A stretch of 64,000 nt of DNA from VAZQ01 sp040510815 (GTDB lineage: Bacteria; Pseudomonadota; Alphaproteobacteria; Rhizobiales; Xanthobacteraceae): positions 1 through 64,000 of the forward strand of contig JBEVIH010000031.1 in NCBI GenBank assembly GCA_040510815.1, given 5' to 3'. The position numbers and the translations under genes were made by a program. Below, one piece after another: positions 60,014-64,000 of the stretch. The notes beneath the pieces are model-generated. The model was not told the origin of the DNA. It made no database searches and was given only the letters and a program-made list of their open reading frames with translations. Position 1 is the first letter of the stretch. Every line of letters starts with the position of its first letter.

Positions 60014-60991
60014 ATGATGAGAGCCCTGCTTGCGGCATCGCTATGCGCCGGATGGGCGCTGCACGGCATCGACACCGCGCACGCCCAAGCCTATCCCAAC
60101 CGGCCGATCCGGATGGTCGTGCCGTTCCCGGCCGGCGGCCCGACCGACGGCATCGCGCGCATCATCTCGGACCGGCTCGGGGCCGTCCTCGGCCAAACCG
60201 TCGTGGTCGAGAACCGCGGCGGCGGCGCCGGCGGCAGCATCGGCGCCAAGGCGGTCGCCACCGCCGATCCCGACGGCTACACCATCCTGATCACGCCCGG
60301 CGGCTCGCTGACCACCGGCCCGGCCGTGCACAGCAATATCGGCTACGATCCGGTCAAGGCGTTCGTGCCGGTCTGCCAGGTGATCGACACCCCCCAGGTC
60401 ATGGCCGTGCACCGCGACCTGCCGGTGAAGACGCCGGCGGAGGTGGTGGCCTACGCCAAGGCCAATCCCGGCAAGGTCAGCTGGGGCTCCCAGGGCTTCG
60501 GGACCGCCCCGCACCTGCTCGCCGAATTGTTCAAGCTCGAAACCGGCGCCAATATCGTGCATGTGCCCTATCGCGGGACGGCGCCGATGCTCGCGGCCGT
60601 CGTGGCGGGCGAAGTCCAGATCGTCATCGACCCGCTGACCACGGTCCTGCCGCACATCCAATCCGGCGCGCTGCGCGCGCTGGCGGTTACCCATGCGCAG
60701 CGCAGCCCTAAATTGCCGGACGTGCCGACCGTATCGGAGGCGGGCTTCCCCAAGCTGCAGGCGACGTTCTGGCTGGGCGTGGTGGCGCCGGCCGGCACTC
60801 CGCCCGAGATCATCAACAAGCTCAACGCCGCCTTCCGCGACAGCCTCGCCCCGCCGGAAACACGTGCGCGACTCGCCACGCTCGGCGCCGACATCAAGAT
60901 CGGCACGCCGGCCGAATTCGAAAAGATGCTCGCCGACGAGCTCGCGAAGTGGACCGCCATCGTCAAGGCCGCCAACATCAAGGTGGAATGA
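60014..60991 (+). CDS. Tripartite tricarboxylate transporter receptor (Bug family)
   Basis: 325 residues: signal peptide ending HAQAYPNRPIR, then VVPFPAGGPTDGIARIISDRL, VVVENRGGGAGGSIGAKAVA, DPDGYTILITPGG. GGAGG before ATG 60014. No TctAB is adjacent; the acyl-CoA dehydrogenase pair begins 79 bases later, so this receptor probably captures the acid that the following enzymes degrade. Confidence 0.9.
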   Translation: MMRALLAASLCAGWALHGIDTAHAQAYPNRPIRMVVPFPAGGPTDGIARIISDRLGAVLGQTVVVENRGGGAGGSIGAKAVATADPDGYTILITPGGSLTTGPAVHSNIGYDPVKAFVPVCQVIDTPQVMAVHRDLPVKTPAEVVAYAKANPGKVSWGSQGFGTAPHLLAELFKLETGANIVHVPYRGTAPMLAAVVAGEVQIVIDPLTTVLPHIQSGALRALAVTHAQRSPKLPDVPTVSEAGFPKLQATFWLGVVAPAGTPPEIINKLNAAFRDSLAPPETRARLATLGADIKIGTPAEFEKMLADELAKWTAIVKAANIKVE

Positions 60992-61070
60992 CAACTCGAG
61001 GGATCTGGCGCCTCCTTTTCACGAAGTAGGCGCCCGCCCCTTCGGCATCGGTACCAAGAGTCTCACCGCC

Positions 61071-62222
61071 ATGTTCCGTCATGACACGCCCGCCGAAGCC
61101 GAATTCCGCATTGAGGTGCGGACTTGGCTGGAGGCCAATCTCCCGGTTGCGTTGCGTGGGCGCACGGCGCGGCCGCCGCCCGCGGAGCTGATGCCTTGGT
61201 ATCAGACCCTCTCGCGCAAAGGCTGGGTTGCGCCGCATTGGCCCAGGCAATATGGCGGCATGGGGGCCACCCTCAACGAGCAGATCATCATGACCGAGGA
61301 GCTGGCGCGCATCGGCGCGCCGCAGCTGCCGGCGCAAGGCCTCAATCACATCGGCCCGCTCCTCATGGAGTTCGGATGCGACGCTCAGAAAGCGCAACAT
61401 CTGCCGCCCATCATTGCGGGCACCGTGATCTGGGCGCAGGGCTATTCCGAGCCGGGCGCGGGCTCCGACCTTGCCAGCCTTGCGACCCGCGCAACGCTGG
61501 AGGGCGATCATTTCGTGGTGCGGGGGCAAAAGATCTGGACCACCTGGGCGCATCATTCGGACTGGATGTTCGCGCTGGTGCGGACCGATCCGCAGGCCCA
61601 GCCGCGGCAGGCCGGCATCAGCTTCCTGCTGCTTGATCTGCGCAGCCCAGGCATCAGGGTCAGGCCGATCAAGACGATCGCGGGCGATGATGAGTTCGCC
61701 GAGGTGTTCTTCGACGATGTGATCGTGCCGGCCGAAAACCTGGTCGGAAAGCTGCATGACGGCTGGCACATCGCAAATGCGTTGCTGGGACATGAGCGCC
61801 TGGCGACCTCGAACCCGCAATTCGCATTGATGGCGCTCGAGCGCATCAGGACGATGGCGCGCGCTTCGGGACTCATGGCGGACCCGGCGTTTCAGGATCG
61901 GCTCGCGGCAGTCAGCATCGACGTCACGGCGTTGTCGGCGCTGTTCAGTCATGCGGTGGAGCTCAGCAATCAGGAGCGCAGCCCGGGGCCGGAAGCCTCG
62001 ATGATCAAGATTTTCGGGTCCGAGCTGCTGCAGGCGCTCAACGACCTGTTGATCGAGACGGCCGGCGGCCACGCGCCGACCGACAAGCCGATCGCGACCG
62101 ATTTCGGCGAGGTGGATGTCGCCGCCCCGTTCCTCCAGTCGCGGCGTGTGACAATCTATGGCGGTTCATCGGAAATCCAGCGCAACGTCCTCGCCCGCCG
62201 CGTGCTGAACCTGCCAAGCTGA
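61071..62222 (+). CDS. Acyl-CoA dehydrogenase (large-subunit-like partner)
   Basis: 383 residues: ACAD flavin motif IWAQGYSEPGAGSDLASLAT, VRGQKIWTTWAHHSDWMFAL, and C-terminal IYGGSSEIQRNVLARRVLNLP. N-terminus RKGWVAPHWPRQYGGMGATL is typical of the FadE26-like branch, which works as a heteromer with a second, degenerate ACAD; that partner is the next gene. It should oxidise an acyl-CoA to the 2,3-enoyl-CoA with FAD. ATG 61071 is the first reasonable start. Confidence 0.9.
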   Translation: MFRHDTPAEAEFRIEVRTWLEANLPVALRGRTARPPPAELMPWYQTLSRKGWVAPHWPRQYGGMGATLNEQIIMTEELARIGAPQLPAQGLNHIGPLLMEFGCDAQKAQHLPPIIAGTVIWAQGYSEPGAGSDLASLATRATLEGDHFVVRGQKIWTTWAHHSDWMFALVRTDPQAQPRQAGISFLLLDLRSPGIRVRPIKTIAGDDEFAEVFFDDVIVPAENLVGKLHDGWHIANALLGHERLATSNPQFALMALERIRTMARASGLMADPAFQDRLAAVSIDVTALSALFSHAVELSNQERSPGPEASMIKIFGSELLQALNDLLIETAGGHAPTDKPIATDFGEVDVAAPFLQSRRVTIYGGSSEIQRNVLARRVLNLPS

Positions 62223-62243
62223 CGGACGGCACGATAGTCGCTC

Positions 62244-63338
62244 ATGGACCTGCATCTGACATCGGAGCAGACTCTGTTGCGCGACAGCGCCGCCAAATTC
62301 ATCGCGGCGGCGGGAGCGAAGGTGGCGCGTGGATTTCGCGAGCAGGATCCGAGCTTCGCGCCGGCACGTCTGCGGCAGGCGGGGGAGCTCGGATGGCTTG
62401 GCATCCTCGTTCCGAATTCCGCGAACGGCGCGGGTCTCGGCCTCACCGAGCTCGCCCTGGTGCTCGAGCAGGCCGGCCGGGGGCTCGTCTGCGAGCCAAT
62501 TGGGCTGGCGGCGATTTCCGCTGCCGCCCTGGCGCAGGGGCATTCGCCGCATCCGATGCTGGGGCGGGTGATGGCGGGCGAGGCGCTGGTCGTTCCGGCG
62601 CTGCAGGAGAACGTCCAGGGCGACGACCCGCTTGCACCGCGCACGCGCGTAGCCGGGCAGGACGGAGCGCTACTTTTGACCGGCAGGAAGATGTTCGTCT
62701 GCGCCGGCGGCGCCGACGGCTTTCTCGTCAGCGCCAGCGGACGCGATGGACCGACACTGTACTATGTGGCGCGCAATGCGCCCGGCTGCATGCTGACGAC
62801 GACGCAGACGGTGGAGGGCCGCAAGCTCTCGACGCTCCGCCTCGAAGATGCGCCGGCCGATCTCGTTCCATCGCGTCAGTCCTCGAGGAATGCGGTGGAT
62901 GCGCTCCACAATCTCGCGCTCATCGCGCTGTCGGCCGAATTGCTCGGCGTGATGGAAAAGGCGCAAGAGATCACATTCGAGTACCTGCGCATCCGCAAGC
63001 AGTTCGGAAAGCTGATCGGCAGCTTCCAGGCGCTGCAGCACCAGGCGGTCGACCTCTATATCCGGACCGAGACGACCCGGTCCCTGGTGTTTCAGGTCGC
63101 GGCCAACAATGATCCCTATCGCATCGACCCCGCGCTGGCCGTCGCCGTGAAGGCCAAGGCGTCGGACGACGCGCTGTTTGTCACCAAGGCCTGTATCCAG
63201 CTTCACGGCGCGATCGGATTCACCGATGAGCACGACATCGGCCTCTATCTCAAGCGGGCGATGCTGCTGTCGTCGCTGTTCGGGAACGCGGCGGCGCAGC
63301 GGCGCCGCTACGTCGCAATCGCCGGCCTCAACGCGTAG
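62244..63338 (+). CDS. Acyl-CoA dehydrogenase (small-subunit-like partner)
   Basis: 364 residues: starts MDLHLTSEQTLLRDSAAKFI with LGWLGILVPNSANGAGLGLTEL; catalytic-half motifs YLRIRKQFGKLIGSFQALQH and CIQLHGAIGFTDEHDIGLYL. The central FAD-binding 'SEPGAGSD' block is absent, as expected for the half of heterotetrameric ACADs that contributes the other part of the site. It begins 21 bases after its partner. Such pairs act in steroid side-chain or bulky acyl-CoA breakdown in actinobacteria and proteobacteria. Confidence 0.88.
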   Translation: MDLHLTSEQTLLRDSAAKFIAAAGAKVARGFREQDPSFAPARLRQAGELGWLGILVPNSANGAGLGLTELALVLEQAGRGLVCEPIGLAAISAAALAQGHSPHPMLGRVMAGEALVVPALQENVQGDDPLAPRTRVAGQDGALLLTGRKMFVCAGGADGFLVSASGRDGPTLYYVARNAPGCMLTTTQTVEGRKLSTLRLEDAPADLVPSRQSSRNAVDALHNLALIALSAELLGVMEKAQEITFEYLRIRKQFGKLIGSFQALQHQAVDLYIRTETTRSLVFQVAANNDPYRIDPALAVAVKAKASDDALFVTKACIQLHGAIGFTDEHDIGLYLKRAMLLSSLFGNAAAQRRRYVAIAGLNA

Positions 63339-63379
63339 TGCGAGAGCACTGCCATGCGCCCTTCAACCAGGAGTCATTC

Positions 63380-64000
63380 ATGAGTGAAGAGCAAACGGTC
63401 ACCTACGAGCTGGAGGGAGAGATCGCCCTTGTCGGCCTCAACCGTCCTGACAAGCGCAACTGCTTCAATCCGACCGTGATGAAGCAGTTGCGCGAGGCCA
63501 TCGATCGCGCCGGCGAGGAGGCGAAGTGCGGCATCATCTTCGGCCATGGCGACAACTTCTGCGCCGGGCTCGACCTGCGTTGGGCGGCGGAAAACTGGAA
63601 GACCGGGCGCTCGCAACGGCTGCCGTTCCCGTTCAATCGCAACACCTATTTTGAAGCGATGGCGCGCGGCAACATTCCCTTTATAGCTGCGCTGCACGGC
63701 GCGACCTTGGGCGGGGGGCTCGAGACCGCCGCGGCCGCGCATATCCGCGTCGCGGACGAAACGACGTTCTTCGCTCTGCCCGAGGGAACTCGCGGCATCT
63801 TCATCGGCGGCGGCGGCTCGGTTCGCGTGGCGAGGCTGCTCGGCTTTGCCCGCATGCAGGACATGATGCTCACCGGCCGGGTGCTCAAAGTCGACGAAGC
63901 CGAGCGCTACGGCATCGTGCAGTATATCGTGCCGAAGGGGCAGGCGATGGCCAAGGCCAAAGAGCTGGCGTTGAAAATCTGCAAGAACGCGCCCTTGTCG
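63380..64000 (+). CDS. Enoyl-CoA hydratase/isomerase (crotonase) family protein, cut by the window end
   Basis: 207 codons are inside the window with no stop. LVGLNRPDKRNCFNPTVM, FCAGLDLRWAAE and ALHGATLGGGLETAAAAHIR give the CoA pocket and oxyanion hole; ALPEGTRGIFIGGGGSVRVAR has the region of the second catalytic acid, with E in LPEG. GGAG lies eight bases before ATG 63380. As the third enzyme of the operon it would hydrate or cleave the enoyl-CoA made by the dehydrogenase pair. Confidence 0.9.
   Translation, partial: MSEEQTVTYELEGEIALVGLNRPDKRNCFNPTVMKQLREAIDRAGEEAKCGIIFGHGDNFCAGLDLRWAAENWKTGRSQRLPFPFNRNTYFEAMARGNIPFIAALHGATLGGGLETAAAAHIRVADETTFFALPEGTRGIFIGGGGSVRVARLLGFARMQDMMLTGRVLKVDEAERYGIVQYIVPKGQAMAKAKELALKICKNAPLS

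Noticed and set aside
59553..60017. A 154-codon frame covering the gap before the last Bug receptor
   Set aside because: No ribosome site, no domain, includes the tandem repeat, and overlaps the start of the PDZ gene.

Overview
The window reads as chromosome of a high-GC alphaproteobacterium, most likely Hyphomicrobiales (Bradyrhizobium / Xanthobacteraceae-like). The reasons are strong third-position GC bias, several tripartite tricarboxylate transporter (TTT) systems with many Bug-type receptors, UbiD and Rieske aromatic-degradation genes, and small proteins of rhizobial flavour. No rRNA, tRNA, CRISPR array, phage or insertion sequence was seen.

Layout. 0-14 kb: catabolic genes (racemase-family protein, NMT1-like receptor, Rieske oxygenase, class II aldolase, M20 amidohydrolase, UbiD decarboxylase) mixed with a tctB-tctA-bug-bug transport operon. 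14-16.3 kb: a membrane class III adenylate cyclase divergent from a Crp-type regulator. 16.3-24.9 kb: a 1346-residue Pls-type single-module NRPS, a 2,4-diaminobutyrate transaminase and a Sfp-type phosphopantetheinyl transferase, with small genes and two perfect TGTGA-N6-TCACA sites lying on a duplicated promoter. 25-29.1 kb: a second TTT operon plus a Gfo/Idh/MocA oxidoreductase. 29.2-35.5 kb: a lower-GC six-gene cluster (cNMP-domain/N-acyltransferase fusion, fatty-acid hydroxylase, P450, DevBCA-like tripartite exporter). 35.6-40.9 kb: an operon ending in a Tat-exported copper beta-propeller resembling thiocyanate dehydrogenase, with an unusual ABC pair and a J-like membrane protein. 41.2 kb: a 31-residue membrane peptide behind a third perfect Crp site. 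41.7-48.3 kb: an amino-sugar/galactoside operon (GH36, EamA, GatZ, AgaS-like, NagK-like). 48.5-56.8 kb: a Memo-CapA fusion, a secreted MORN-PAN protein and a TIR-STAND-WD40 protein. 57-64 kb: a ThDP enzyme, a PDZ protein, a fifth Bug receptor and an acyl-CoA dehydrogenase pair with a crotonase running off the end.

How it fits together. The best candidates for undescribed systems are (i) a putative cAMP-Crp-controlled cationic homopoly-amino-acid (poly-diaminobutyrate) locus, where cyclase, regulator, operators, precursor enzyme, carrier-activating enzyme and polymerase lie within 10 kb, and (ii) the 29-35 kb cluster, which looks like synthesis, oxidation and export of an N-acyl amino-acid lipid. 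Functions are read from sequence motifs and gene order; product identities are inference.
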